From positions 1 through 40,868 of the forward strand of contig JADMIJ010000034.1 in the NCBI GenBank assembly GCA_015478655.1: a DNA stretch of 40,868 nucleotides, given 5' to 3'. Origin of the DNA: Acidimicrobiales bacterium (GTDB taxonomy: Bacteria > Actinomycetota > Acidimicrobiia > Acidimicrobiales > RAAP-2). The notes under the pieces were generated by a model. That model did not search any database. It was not told the DNA's origin and saw only the letters and a program-made list of their open reading frames with translations. This document shows positions 24,581-33,727 of this stretch, piece by piece. The first letter of the stretch is position 1. Every line of letters starts with the position of its first letter. The translations under genes were made by a program, and so were the position numbers.

Positions 24581-27500
24581 CCACGCAGGCTCGGCGCACC
24601 CGGGCCGCACTGGGCCCTCCGTCGCGGTGGCTGGCCGACCTCACCGGCGGCGGGCCAGTCTACGCCCTGCTGATCCTCTTCGGGCTCAACATGGTCTCCC
24701 AGATGGACGCCTCCGGCTTCGGCATCCTGATCCCCACCATCCGCGACGCCTTCCACATGACCAACGCGGGCGTGCTGTCGCTGGTGGCCGCGGCCGCCGT
24801 GGTGGGCTTGGCCCTTCAGGTCCCGATCGCCCAGATGGCCGACCGGCGGAACCGCGTCCGCCTGATGCTTCTGGGCGCCGGGGTCTTCGCCGCCTTCGTA
24901 TTCGGGACCGGCCTGGCCATCTCGGTCTGGATGCTGGCGATCATGCGCGCCGGCACGGGCGTGGGCCAGGCCACCGTCGGACCGACCCACAACTCGCTCA
25001 TCGCCGACTGGTATCCCATCAACTCGCGACCCCGCGTCTACGCCTTCCAGTTCAGCTCCAACGCCGTCGGTGCCTTCATCGGGCCGATCCTCGCCGGCGG
25101 GCTGGCCGCTTGGCTGGGGTGGCGGGCCCCGTTCCTCGTCTTTCCCATCCCGGTGGTGATCCTGATCGTTGCGGGCCTGGGGCTGAAGGACCCGAGCCGG
25201 GGCATCCAGGAGCGACTGGCGATGGGGGTCACCGACGCCCTCGAGACCGAGGAGCCACCGCCTTCCTTCGCCGAGGGCTGGCGCATGGTGTGGAAGGTCG
25301 AGAGCCTGCGGCGGATCTTCTTCGCGTTGCCGTTCCTGGCTGCATCATTGGTCGGGTTCGCCGCCCTGGCCTCGATTCTCTACCAGCAGAAGTTCGGACT
25401 CGACGTGGTCGAGCGCGGCTGGGTGGCCGCCATCGCCGAGCCGGCTCAACTGATCGGCCTGGCCGTGGGCGCCCGGGTGGGGAGCCGCCTCATCCAGCGT
25501 GATCCCGGGCTCATCCTGCGGTTCCTGGCCGCCGTGGCCCTGTTCACCTCGGCCCTGCTCGTGTTCTTCGCCCTGGTCCCCGTCCTGTGGGTGACCATCG
25601 TGATCCACATGGCCATTTCGGCGTCACTGGCCGCAGTGGGCTCCGGAATCTACGCATCGCTGTCGTTGGCGATTCCGGCCCGGTCCCGCTCCCTCGGCTT
25701 CTCCATGGGGGCGATCTGGGTCATTCCCGGCCTGATCGTGCTGCCGCTCATCGGCGCCATCTCAGACTCGGTCGGAGTCCGGGTCGGGATGCTCGCGCTG
25801 GTGCCGGTCTTTCTGGTGGGGGGTCTCATCCTGTCGACGGCCGGCCGGTTGATCGACCGGGACATCGTCCAGGTCCGGACCATGGCCGCGGCCCGATCCG
25901 AGGTGCTCTTCGCCCGTCGCCATGGCCTCGCCAAGTTGCTGCTGGTCCGCGACCTCAATGTCTCCTACGGCCAGGTCCAGGTGCTCTTCGACGTCAACTT
26001 CGAGATCGAGGAGGGCGAGATCGTCGCGCTGCTCGGAACCAACGGCGCCGGGAAGTCCACGCTGCTCAAAGCCATCGGAGGGATCGTAGAGGCCGACCAT
26101 GGCGCCGTGATCTTCGACGGGCGGGACATCACCCACATGCCGCCCAACGAGATCGCCGCCCTCGGCATCACCCAGGCGCCGGGCGGACAGGGCGTCTTCC
26201 CCGGACTGTCGGTGGCCGACAACCTGAGGGTCGCCGGCTGGCTCGACCGGCGCCACCGCGCCCGCACTGCACCGCGCCTCCACGAGGTCCTCGAGCGGTT
26301 CCCGGTGCTGGCCGACCGGCTCGACGAACCCGCCGCCAACCTCTCGGGCGGTCAGCAGCAGATGCTGGCCCTCTCCATGGCCTTCCTGGCCCGCCCGCGC
26401 CTGCTGCTCATCGACGAGCTCAGCCTGGGGCTCGCCCCCGTGGTCGTCGAGCAGCTGCTTCCCCTGGTCGAGGTCATCCGCTCCCAGGGCACCACGGTCA
26501 TCCTGGTCGACCAGTCGGTGAACCTGGCCCTCACCATTGCCCGGACCGCCTACTTCCTCGAGAAGGGTGAGATCAAGTTCCACGGGCCGACCGCCGAACT
26601 GCTCGAACGGCCGGACATCCTCCGCTCGGTGTTCCTGGAAGGGGCGGGATCACACGTTGATCCGGGGGACCAAGCTCCCCGGGTGGCGGCCACGGCCACC
26701 TCGGCCACGGCCCAACGGGAAGGCCCCGAGGCGCCGCCCGCCCTCGAGACGTCCGATCTCACCGTGCGCTTCGGAGGGATCCTGGCGGCGGACGGGATCT
26801 CGCTCACCGTGGCCCCCGGCGAGGTCCTGGGCGTGATCGGACCGAACGGTGCCGGCAAGACGACCCTGTTCGACCTCATCTCCGGGTTCACCCGGTGCGA
26901 TGCCGGCACGGTAGTGGTCGGCGGTTACGAGGTCACGGGCTGGAGCCCGGACCGACGGGCCCGGCTCGGCCTCGGGCGCTCGTTCCAGGACGCCCGGCTG
27001 TTCCCGGACCTCACGGTCGAGGACACCATCGCCGTGGCGCTCGACCGGTGGGTCGACGTCACCGATCCGTTCAACCCCGCCCTCCATCTTCCGGCCTGGG
27101 TGGACTCGGAGCACAAGGTTCGGCTCCATGTGGACGAGCTCATCGAACTGTTCAACCTGGAGTCGTTCCGGTCCAAGTTCATCCGCGAGCTGTCGACCGG
27201 CTCGCGGCGGGTCGTCGACCTGGCCTGCGTGGTGGCCCACCGCCCCTCGGTGGTCCTGCTCGACGAGCCCTCGAGCGGCATCGCCCAGCGCGAGTCCGAG
27301 GCCCTCGGGCCCCTGTTGCTGCAGATGCGCAGCACCCTCGATGCCAGTCTGGTGGTAGTCGAGCACGACATGCCCCTGCTGCTCGGTGTCGCCGACCGGA
27401 TGATCGCACTCGACCAGGGCCGGCCCGTGGCCGAGGGGACGCCCCGCCAGGTGCTGGCCGACCCCCAGGTGGTGGCGTCCTACCTGGGCGTGACCGATGC

Positions 27501-27591
27501 GGCGATCACCAGGTCGGGGGCATCGGGATCAGCCAGGTCAGACCCGGTGCCTGGCGGTGGCGGTCGACCGAGTCTCGACCCGGTCGAATAG
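24577..27591 (+). CDS. MFS transporter fused to LivF and LivG ATPases
   Basis: The product is 1004 aa in three modules. Residues 25-425 are a 12-TM MFS domain, with ADRRNRVRLM as motif A. Residues 452-690 are a LivF-type ATPase: Walker A GTNGAGKST 487-495, signature LSGGQ 589-593, Walker B LLLIDE 609-614. Residues 725-965 are a LivG-type ATPase: Walker A GPNGAGKTT 755-763, signature LSTGSRR from 872 (Gln replaced), Walker B VVLLDEP 892-898. No stop, frameshift or internal ribosome binding site divides them, and the joints lie in linkers. The ATPases should drive the adjacent LivH-LivM permease. The MFS part may move a second solute, return or export the substrate, or anchor the ATPases; this is inference. 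ATG overlaps the previous stop. Confidence 0.93.
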   Translation: MTTQARRTRAALGPPSRWLADLTGGGPVYALLILFGLNMVSQMDASGFGILIPTIRDAFHMTNAGVLSLVAAAAVVGLALQVPIAQMADRRNRVRLMLLGAGVFAAFVFGTGLAISVWMLAIMRAGTGVGQATVGPTHNSLIADWYPINSRPRVYAFQFSSNAVGAFIGPILAGGLAAWLGWRAPFLVFPIPVVILIVAGLGLKDPSRGIQERLAMGVTDALETEEPPPSFAEGWRMVWKVESLRRIFFALPFLAASLVGFAALASILYQQKFGLDVVERGWVAAIAEPAQLIGLAVGARVGSRLIQRDPGLILRFLAAVALFTSALLVFFALVPVLWVTIVIHMAISASLAAVGSGIYASLSLAIPARSRSLGFSMGAIWVIPGLIVLPLIGAISDSVGVRVGMLALVPVFLVGGLILSTAGRLIDRDIVQVRTMAAARSEVLFARRHGLAKLLLVRDLNVSYGQVQVLFDVNFEIEEGEIVALLGTNGAGKSTLLKAIGGIVEADHGAVIFDGRDITHMPPNEIAALGITQAPGGQGVFPGLSVADNLRVAGWLDRRHRARTAPRLHEVLERFPVLADRLDEPAANLSGGQQQMLALSMAFLARPRLLLIDELSLGLAPVVVEQLLPLVEVIRSQGTTVILVDQSVNLALTIARTAYFLEKGEIKFHGPTAELLERPDILRSVFLEGAGSHVDPGDQAPRVAATATSATAQREGPEAPPALETSDLTVRFGGILAADGISLTVAPGEVLGVIGPNGAGKTTLFDLISGFTRCDAGTVVVGGYEVTGWSPDRRARLGLGRSFQDARLFPDLTVEDTIAVALDRWVDVTDPFNPALHLPAWVDSEHKVRLHVDELIELFNLESFRSKFIRELSTGSRRVVDLACVVAHRPSVVLLDEPSSGIAQRESEALGPLLLQMRSTLDASLVVVEHDMPLLLGVADRMIALDQGRPVAEGTPRQVLADPQVVASYLGVTDAAITRSGASGSARSDPVPGGGGRPSLDPVE

Positions 27592-27626
27592 GTACAGTTC
27601 CGAGCAGCCAACCGGGGGATGAGCCA

Positions 27627-29336
27627 ATGTCACCGATCACGCCACCGCCAGCGCGGGCAGCATTCCTCAAGCGGTTCGGCCCGCTGCTGGCCATCGTGGC
27701 GGTGGCCGCCGGGATCGCGGTGGTGGTCGTCGCCACCCGGTCCTCGAGCTCGCCGTCGGGCAACTCCTCGCCGGCCACCACGTCAGCCACGACGGCCAAG
27801 ACTCCGGCCGGCGTCCTCTCCTTCACCCAGGCCAAGACCGAGGGCAGGGTCAACTCCATCAACTGGGGCGACCGATGCGACGTGTCCCTCGGCAAGCTCA
27901 AGTACCCGAGCTTCTTCGCCGCCGAATGCTACGCCCCATTCACCGGCGACAACGGAGGCGCGACCGCTCAGGGCGTGACGGCGACCACCATCAAGGTCGT
28001 CTTCTACCTCCCCCAGCAGAACGACCCGATCCTCAACTACATCACCTCGGCCATCAAGGACAACGCCACCAACCAGCAGACCATCGACACCATGCAGAAC
28101 TGGGTGTCGTTCTACAACCACTTCTTCGAGACCTACGGCCGCAAGGTGCAGATGATCCCCTACGTGGCGACCGGCGCGTCGGACGATCCCGTGGCCGCCA
28201 GGGCCGATGCCGTCACCCTGGCCACCGACATCAAGCCCTTCGCCGTCTGGGGCGGTCCCATCCTGACGACGGCCTTCGCCGACGAGCTGGCCGCTCGACA
28301 CACCATGTGCATCGACTGCGGCTCCGGGGACACCAACAGCTACTTCCAGCAGCGCTCACCCTACGTCTGGGCGCTCAACATCCTGCCCGAGCAGCAGATC
28401 ACCCACGTGGCGGAGTTCCTCAAGAAGCAGGTCAACAACCGCGACGCCGTGTTCGCCGGGGAGCGCGACTTCACCACCCGGAAGCGCAAGTTCGGCCTCA
28501 TCGACCTGGTCAACGACGCCAATTCGGCCCAGTTGCTCAAGGACTGGCAGCAGAGCCTGTCGAAGGCCGGCATCGGCGTGTCGCAGTACGTCACCTACGC
28601 ATCGCCGGTCGATCTGCAGACCAGTGCGCCCGCCCTCATCGCCAAGCTGAAGGACGCCGGGGTCACCTCGGTCATCTTCGCCGGAGATCCGATCGCGCCC
28701 CAGGCGCTGACCCGGGCCGCCACCAGCCAGGGCTACTTTCCCGAGTGGGTCATCTCCGGCTCGGTGCTCTCGGACACCGCCGCCTTCGGGCGCACCTACG
28801 ACCAGAGGCAGTGGGCCCACGCCTTCGGGGTGTCATTCGGTGCGGCACGCACCGGGGTGACCGGGGCCATCACGCTCTACCGGTGGTACTTCGGCCAGGA
28901 TCCGCCCGACCTCACCGCGGCGGCCACCTCCGTCGTCGACGCCGCCCTCTTCTACCCGGTGATCCAGGGACTGGGCCCCGACCTCACGGCGCAGAACTTC
29001 CAGACCGCGCTGTTCGCCGGGGCGCCGACTCCACGGGCCATCACCCAGCCGTCGCTCTCCTACGGCAACAAGCCGATCTGGCCGCAAACCGACTTCGGCG
29101 GTGTCGATGACGCCACGGCGGTCTGGTGGAACCCGTCGATCTCCGGCCCCGACGAGCTCGGCCGGCCGGGCGGTGGCCTCTACGAGTACGTGGACGGAGG
29201 GACGCGCTACCTCCCCGGCCACTGGCCCACGCAGCCTACGAAGGCCTTCGAGAAGGGCGGGGCGGTGGCCATCTACACCACGCCGCCGGCCAGTGAGCAG
29301 GTGCCGTCGTATCCGTCGCCCGCCGCCAACGGCTGA
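27627..29336 (+). CDS. Periplasmic-binding-protein-type (LivK-like) substrate-binding protein
   Basis: The product is 569 aa, longer than usual for LivK (about 370-400). A basic start and one hydrophobic segment (about residues 17-41) followed by a Ser/Thr-rich linker act as signal anchor; there is no lipobox Cys. From residue 100 the type 1 binding-protein fold is visible (TATTIKVVFYLPQQND, then NHFFETYGRKVQMIPYV and GVTSVIFAGDPIAPQALTRA). ATG at 27627 has a GGGGGA ribosome binding site 35 bp after the fused ATPase gene. It should capture the ligand outside the membrane and deliver it to the fused permease. Confidence 0.9.
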   Translation: MSPITPPPARAAFLKRFGPLLAIVAVAAGIAVVVVATRSSSSPSGNSSPATTSATTAKTPAGVLSFTQAKTEGRVNSINWGDRCDVSLGKLKYPSFFAAECYAPFTGDNGGATAQGVTATTIKVVFYLPQQNDPILNYITSAIKDNATNQQTIDTMQNWVSFYNHFFETYGRKVQMIPYVATGASDDPVAARADAVTLATDIKPFAVWGGPILTTAFADELAARHTMCIDCGSGDTNSYFQQRSPYVWALNILPEQQITHVAEFLKKQVNNRDAVFAGERDFTTRKRKFGLIDLVNDANSAQLLKDWQQSLSKAGIGVSQYVTYASPVDLQTSAPALIAKLKDAGVTSVIFAGDPIAPQALTRAATSQGYFPEWVISGSVLSDTAAFGRTYDQRQWAHAFGVSFGAARTGVTGAITLYRWYFGQDPPDLTAAATSVVDAALFYPVIQGLGPDLTAQNFQTALFAGAPTPRAITQPSLSYGNKPIWPQTDFGGVDDATAVWWNPSISGPDELGRPGGGLYEYVDGGTRYLPGHWPTQPTKAFEKGGAVAIYTTPPASEQVPSYPSPAANG

Positions 29337-29351
29337 CCGGTCGCCACGGCC

Positions 29352-30854
29352 ATGGCGGGATCCCGCGCCGAGATCAGGACCGTCCGTCGCCACCAGGTGC
29401 CGGCATGGTGGAGGGATGCCAAGCTCGGGATCTTCGTCCATTGGACCCCGGCCTCGGTGCCGGCCTTCGCCCCGGTCGACCACGAGATCGGCGACCTGCT
29501 GGCCCGGCGCGACCCCCGGGCTCTGGCGTGGTCCCCCTACGCCGAGTGGTATGAGAACTCGCTCCGGTTCCCCGACAGCCCCGCGGCCCGCTTCCACGCC
29601 GAGCACTATCCGGGCCGCCACTACCGCTCCTTCATCCGCGACTGGGAGGCCGGCCTGGCCCACTGGGACCCGGACCGGTGGGCGGCCACGTTCGCGGCCA
29701 CCGGGGCCCGCTACGTCGTCCTGGTCGCCAAGCACCACGACGGCTACTGCCTGTGGCCCACCGACGTGCTCAACCCGCACCGGCCCGGTTTCCACTCCAG
29801 GCGTGACGTGGTCGGCGAGCTGGCCGGAGCCGTCCGGGCCCGCGGCATGCGCTTTGGCGTCTACTACTCGGGCGGCCTCGACTGGACCTTCAACGACCAC
29901 CCCATCGGGTCGTTCGGCGACCTGGTGGCGGCCCAGCCGCGGGGCCGCTACGTGGACTACGCCGAGGACCATCTCCGCGAGCTCATCGACCGGTACCGGC
30001 CCAGCGTGCTCTGGAACGACATCTCGTGGCCGGGGACGGTACGACAACTGGCCGCGGTACTGGCCGACTACTACCGGGCTGTGCCCGACGGTGTGGTCAA
30101 CGACCGGTTCATGCCCTGGTCACGCCTGTGGGAGCTGGCCAAGTCGAAACCCGGCCGGAGGATGCTCGACTCCTACTCGGCGCGGGGGGCGGCGGCGGCG
30201 AAGGGGCTGGTGCCGCCCAAGCCCCCGCTGTTCGATGTGCGTACCCCGGAGTACGCGGTGTTCGACAGGGTCCAGGCGCTCCCGTGGGAGTGCGTCCGCG
30301 GCATCGACAAGGGCTTCGGGCACAACCGGCTCTCGAGCGAGGAGGACTTCATCTCGCGGCGCGACCTGTTGTGGTCACTCACCGACATCGTCGCCAAGGG
30401 TGGGAACCTGCTGCTCAACGTCGGTCCTCGCGGCGAGGACGCGTCGATCGCCGACCCCCAGCTCCGCCGACTGGAGTGGCTGGCCACGTTCACCGGCGCC
30501 GCCGGAGCCGCGCTGTTCGCCACCCGGCCCTGGGTCCATGCGCAGGGACGGGCCGAGGGTGGGGTCGAGGTCCGCTACACGGCCAGGGACACGACCGTCT
30601 ATGCCTTCCTCCGGTCGGCGGGCCGGGACGACCAGGTGGTGGCCCACGCGGCACGACAGGCGGTCACGCTGAACGAGGTCCGTGCGACACCGGCCACCGA
30701 GGTGACGGCCTTGGACGGACTTCATGACGGACTTCATGACGGACTTCATATGGTGACCGAACCCACCCCGGCCGGCCTCCGCGTCCAACTGGGCGACGCC
30801 CTCTCCGACGGGCAGCCCGTCGTCCTCGCTCTCAGGCACGTCGAGGCGAGGTAG
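29352..30854 (+). CDS. GH29 alpha-L-fucosidase-like glycoside hydrolase
   Basis: The product is 500 aa. GH29 features are WWRDAKLGIFVHWTPASVPAF at the N-terminus (seen from residue 19), YVVLVAKHHDGYCLWPT at 121-137, FGVYYSGGLDW at 168-178 and LWNDISWPG, whose Asp223 matches the GH29 nucleophile. The acid/base residue varies in the family and I do not assign it. There is no signal peptide, so it acts inside the cell on imported or oligomeric substrates. It starts 15 bp after the binding-protein gene without its own promoter, so it is part of the transporter operon, which hints that the transporter may not import amino acids. Confidence 0.9.
   Translation: MAGSRAEIRTVRRHQVPAWWRDAKLGIFVHWTPASVPAFAPVDHEIGDLLARRDPRALAWSPYAEWYENSLRFPDSPAARFHAEHYPGRHYRSFIRDWEAGLAHWDPDRWAATFAATGARYVVLVAKHHDGYCLWPTDVLNPHRPGFHSRRDVVGELAGAVRARGMRFGVYYSGGLDWTFNDHPIGSFGDLVAAQPRGRYVDYAEDHLRELIDRYRPSVLWNDISWPGTVRQLAAVLADYYRAVPDGVVNDRFMPWSRLWELAKSKPGRRMLDSYSARGAAAAKGLVPPKPPLFDVRTPEYAVFDRVQALPWECVRGIDKGFGHNRLSSEEDFISRRDLLWSLTDIVAKGGNLLLNVGPRGEDASIADPQLRRLEWLATFTGAAGAALFATRPWVHAQGRAEGGVEVRYTARDTTVYAFLRSAGRDDQVVAHAARQAVTLNEVRATPATEVTALDGLHDGLHDGLHMVTEPTPAGLRVQLGDALSDGQPVVLALRHVEAR
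30714..30749. repeat. Three tandem 12-bp repeats in the fucosidase gene
   Basis: GACGGACTTCAT occurs three times in a row (30714-30725, 30726-30737, 30738-30749). It adds in-frame DGLH units between the catalytic domain and the C-terminal beta domain, so copy variation is tolerated. Confidence 0.85.
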
Positions 30855-30914
30855 CGCCCGGCCCACGGAGGCGGCGCCTAGTTCGCCGGGACACGGCGCC
30901 GGTCGGGGGTGCGG

Positions 30915-31424
30915 TCAGGGTTCGCGGGGAGCGGCCTCGGATCCGAAGGCGTCCTCGGGGAGCGGGTAGGGGGCGGGCGGCAACCCGGGCATGGGATGGT
31001 GCCACCACAGCGTCTCCTCCACCCGCCAGGTGATCCGCCATCCGGCCGGGAGCCGGACCAACCGGTCGTGGTAGCAGCCACCGACCACGAAGAGCCACGG
31101 TTCGCCGCCGATCTCGAGTTGGTTGGGGTTGTGGAAGATCGAACGGGCGCGAGCCGTCTCGCCGCCGGGGTCGATGTCGACGGCGCGGTTGACCACGAGG
31201 TGCTGGGTCGAGGTGAAGATGGGCAGGACCTCGGAGAGCCACTGGCGGACCTCCGTGAAGGTGCCGGCGATGCCGCCGGCGGAGCGGTAGTCGAGACGGG
31301 CGTCCGGAGCGAACACCGAGTCGAGCCCGGGCCAGTCACGGGCATCGATGGCGGTGGCGTAGCGGACCAGGAGATCGTCGATCTCGAGACGATCGAGAAG
31401 GGTCTTGAGCCGTTCGTCCATCAC
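30915..31424 (-). CDS. SnoaL-like (NTF2-fold) protein
   Basis: The product is 169 aa. The SnoaL_4-type pattern is visible: LEIDDLLVRYATAIDARDW, then VFAPDARLDYRSAGG, and later HLVVNRAVDID and GGCYHDRLVRLPAGWRI. These small cone-shaped domains act as cyclases, dehydratases, isomerases or binding proteins; no specific activity can be assigned. The start is GTG at 31424 or ATG at 31421, both overlapping the crotonase stop, so it is the last gene of the GlcD-ThDP-crotonase operon. Confidence 0.87.
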   Translation of the reverse strand: MMDERLKTLLDRLEIDDLLVRYATAIDARDWPGLDSVFAPDARLDYRSAGGIAGTFTEVRQWLSEVLPIFTSTQHLVVNRAVDIDPGGETARARSIFHNPNQLEIGGEPWLFVVGGCYHDRLVRLPAGWRITWRVEETLWWHHPMPGLPPAPYPLPEDAFGSEAAPREP

Positions 31425-32152
31425 GCGGGGGGCCGCTCGCCCAGCATCTGGCGGAACGCCGCTTCGTCGACGGCGATGGCGGCGTGGATAGCCGAGAGGG
31501 CCGGACCTCTGGTCCGCAGCTTGGTGGCGGCATGGGCCCGCATGTCCAGCTTCCCCAGGGCTTCGGCCACCTCCAGAGCCGACTCCGCCAGGTCAGTGGG
31601 CGGCACGACCCGGTCCAAGAAGCCGGCCCCCACCGCCTCCGAGGGCGCGAAGATCTCCGCATTGACGATCACCCGGCTGAAGTGGGTGGGTGAGACCCGC
31701 TGGCGGCAGATCTCGATGGCCGTCTGGGGCATCGTGAGCCCGATGGCCACCTCGTTGGCGCCGATCTTGAAGGCCCCCTCGGCCCCGATCCGGTGGTCCC
31801 CGGACAGGAGGAGGAACGCCCCCATGGCCAGCGCATGGCCTGTGCAGGCGATGACCACAGGAAACGGGAACGACAGCAACCGCTCCGACAGCTCGAACCC
31901 GGCGGTCAGCAGCTTCGGGCCGTCCTGGCCCCCGCCGGTCAGCGTCTGCAAGTCGAATCCGGCCGAGAACCGGCCCTCACGACCCGTCAGTACGAGGGGA
32001 GCCTCCTCCTCCAGAGCCCGGTCGAGCGCGTCATTGAGGGCGGCCAGCATCCGGAAGGTGAGTGCGTTCACCTTGCCGTCGTCCATCGTGACCACGGCGA
32101 CCGCACCCTGTCTCCCATAGGAGACGACCGGCTGTTCTCCTGGGTCTGCCAT
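31421..32152 (-). CDS. Enoyl-CoA hydratase/isomerase (crotonase) family protein
   Basis: The product is 243 aa. Both oxyanion-hole segments of the crotonase fold are present: GRFSAGFDLQTL and GHALAMGAFLLLSGDHRIG. NEVAIGLTMPQTA follows in the active-site region. Crotonases hydrate, isomerise or hydrolyse acyl-CoA substrates. It starts 12 bp after the ThDP enzyme gene, so they are co-transcribed. It may process the CoA ester formed after 2-oxoacid decarboxylation; this is inference. Confidence 0.9.
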   Translation of the reverse strand: MADPGEQPVVSYGRQGAVAVVTMDDGKVNALTFRMLAALNDALDRALEEEAPLVLTGREGRFSAGFDLQTLTGGGQDGPKLLTAGFELSERLLSFPFPVVIACTGHALAMGAFLLLSGDHRIGAEGAFKIGANEVAIGLTMPQTAIEICRQRVSPTHFSRVIVNAEIFAPSEAVGAGFLDRVVPPTDLAESALEVAEALGKLDMRAHAATKLRTRGPALSAIHAAIAVDEAAFRQMLGERPPA

Positions 32153-32164
32153 CGGGCAATGGTG

Positions 32165-33727
32165 TCACAGGAGCGACGGGATGACCGCCTCGACCACGCT
32201 CGGCCCCGGTGTGGCCAGGGCTCGGGCCAGCTCGTCAGCGAAGTCCTCGGCAGTCTCGGCCCGGGCCGCCTGCAGCCCGAGGCCCCGGGCCAGGTCCACG
32301 AAATCGATGGAGGGGCGGCCGAGGTCGAGCATGTCCCGCGCCCGAGGTCCGGGGGACTCCACGCCCACCCGGTCGAGCTCCATGTTGAGCACCGCGTACG
32401 AGTGGTTGTTGAGCAGGACCGTGGTCACGTCGAGGCCCTCGCGTGCCATGGTCCACCATGCCTGCAGGGTGTAGAGGGCACTCCCGTCGGCCTCGAGCGC
32501 CACCACCCGTCGGCCGGGCGCCGCCACTGCCGCTCCCACCGCCACCGGAAGGCCCTGTCCGATGGCACCGCCGGTGAGGCACAGCCAATCGTGTGGCGGG
32601 GCGCCGGCGGTGGCGCCGGGGGCGAACAGACCGGAGGTGTTCCCCTCGTCGGAGACGATGGCCCCCTCGGGGAGCAGCGCGCCGAGGGCCTGGCAGACCG
32701 TCTGGGCCGTGAGCGGGCCGGTGGGGAGGTCAGGCGGCCCGGACTGCTGGCGGGGTGCGGACCCCTGTTTGGTCCCCAGAAGGTCGGCCAGCCCCTCCAC
32801 TGCGGCTCCCATGTCGTCGGCCGCTCCCACCAGCCGGTGGACGATGCAGCCGTCGGGCACGAGGTCGCTGGCCTTGCCCGGATAGGCGAAGAACGACACC
32901 GGCGGTCTGGCGTCGACCAGCACCAGGTGCCGGATGCCCTCGAGCTGCATGGCGGTGAACTCAGCCAGGTAGGCCAACCGCTCGACCACCGGGCGCCCGG
33001 CCCCGCGCTCCAGTCGGGCCGGGAAGGTCTCCGCCAACAGCTTTGCTCCGGTGGCCGCGGCCATGTCCGCCACCACGTCGAGCGCAGGGCCCAGGCAGGC
33101 CCGGCCCCCGATGAGAAACGCGGCGGGCTGGCCGGATCGGAGCGCCTTGGCCACGGCCTCCTGCCGATCGGGGTCCGGTACGGCGCCGACCGGTGGCGCC
33201 TCCCCGCCGGCGGGCACGACCGCGCCCCCTTCGGACCACGAGACGTCGGCCGGGAGGATGAGTGTGGCCACCGATCCGGGCGGGCCGGCGGCTGCGGCCA
33301 GGGCGGCGACGGCGTCAGCCCCCAGGTCCGACGTCGACTCGGAGGTGCGGACGAAGGTCGACACGTTGCGCGCCACCGTCTCGATGTCCGACTGCAGCTG
33401 AGCATCGAAGGGCCGGTGGCTGATGGCGTGATCGCCCACAATGTTGACCACGGGGCTGGCGGCCCGCCGGGCGTTGTGCAGGTTGGCCAGGCCGTTGCCG
33501 AGCCCGGGGCCGAGATGGAGCAGGGTCGCCGCCGGCCGGCCGGCCATCCGGGCGTACCCGTCCGCCCCGCCGGTCGCTACCCCTTCGAACAGCGCCAGCA
33601 CACTGTGCATGGCGGTCACGTCGTCCAGTGCCGCCACGAAGTGCATCTCCGAGGTGCCGGGGTTCATGAAGCAGGTGTCGACCCCGTGGTCGACCAGGGT
33701 GCGTATCAGTGACTGGGCGCCGTTCAC
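32165..33727 (-). CDS. ThDP-dependent enzyme, acetolactate synthase/benzoylformate decarboxylase-like
   Basis: The product is 520 aa, somewhat short for acetolactate synthases (about 560-600 aa). The N-terminal NPGTSEMHFV and catalytic Glu48 in FEGVATGGADGYAR mark the pyrimidine domain. The cofactor motif is EADGSALYTLQ (from residue 412, metal Asp414), ending at LLNNHSY. The central domain is degenerate for FAD. This type of ThDP enzyme decarboxylates 2-oxoacids or joins aldehydes; the neighbouring 2-hydroxyacid oxidase suggests a 2-oxoacid decarboxylase. The GTG start overlaps the oxidase stop by 4 bp (GTGA), so it is translationally coupled. Confidence 0.9.
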   Translation of the reverse strand: MNGAQSLIRTLVDHGVDTCFMNPGTSEMHFVAALDDVTAMHSVLALFEGVATGGADGYARMAGRPAATLLHLGPGLGNGLANLHNARRAASPVVNIVGDHAISHRPFDAQLQSDIETVARNVSTFVRTSESTSDLGADAVAALAAAAGPPGSVATLILPADVSWSEGGAVVPAGGEAPPVGAVPDPDRQEAVAKALRSGQPAAFLIGGRACLGPALDVVADMAAATGAKLLAETFPARLERGAGRPVVERLAYLAEFTAMQLEGIRHLVLVDARPPVSFFAYPGKASDLVPDGCIVHRLVGAADDMGAAVEGLADLLGTKQGSAPRQQSGPPDLPTGPLTAQTVCQALGALLPEGAIVSDEGNTSGLFAPGATAGAPPHDWLCLTGGAIGQGLPVAVGAAVAAPGRRVVALEADGSALYTLQAWWTMAREGLDVTTVLLNNHSYAVLNMELDRVGVESPGPRARDMLDLGRPSIDFVDLARGLGLQAARAETAEDFADELARALATPGPSVVEAVIPSLL

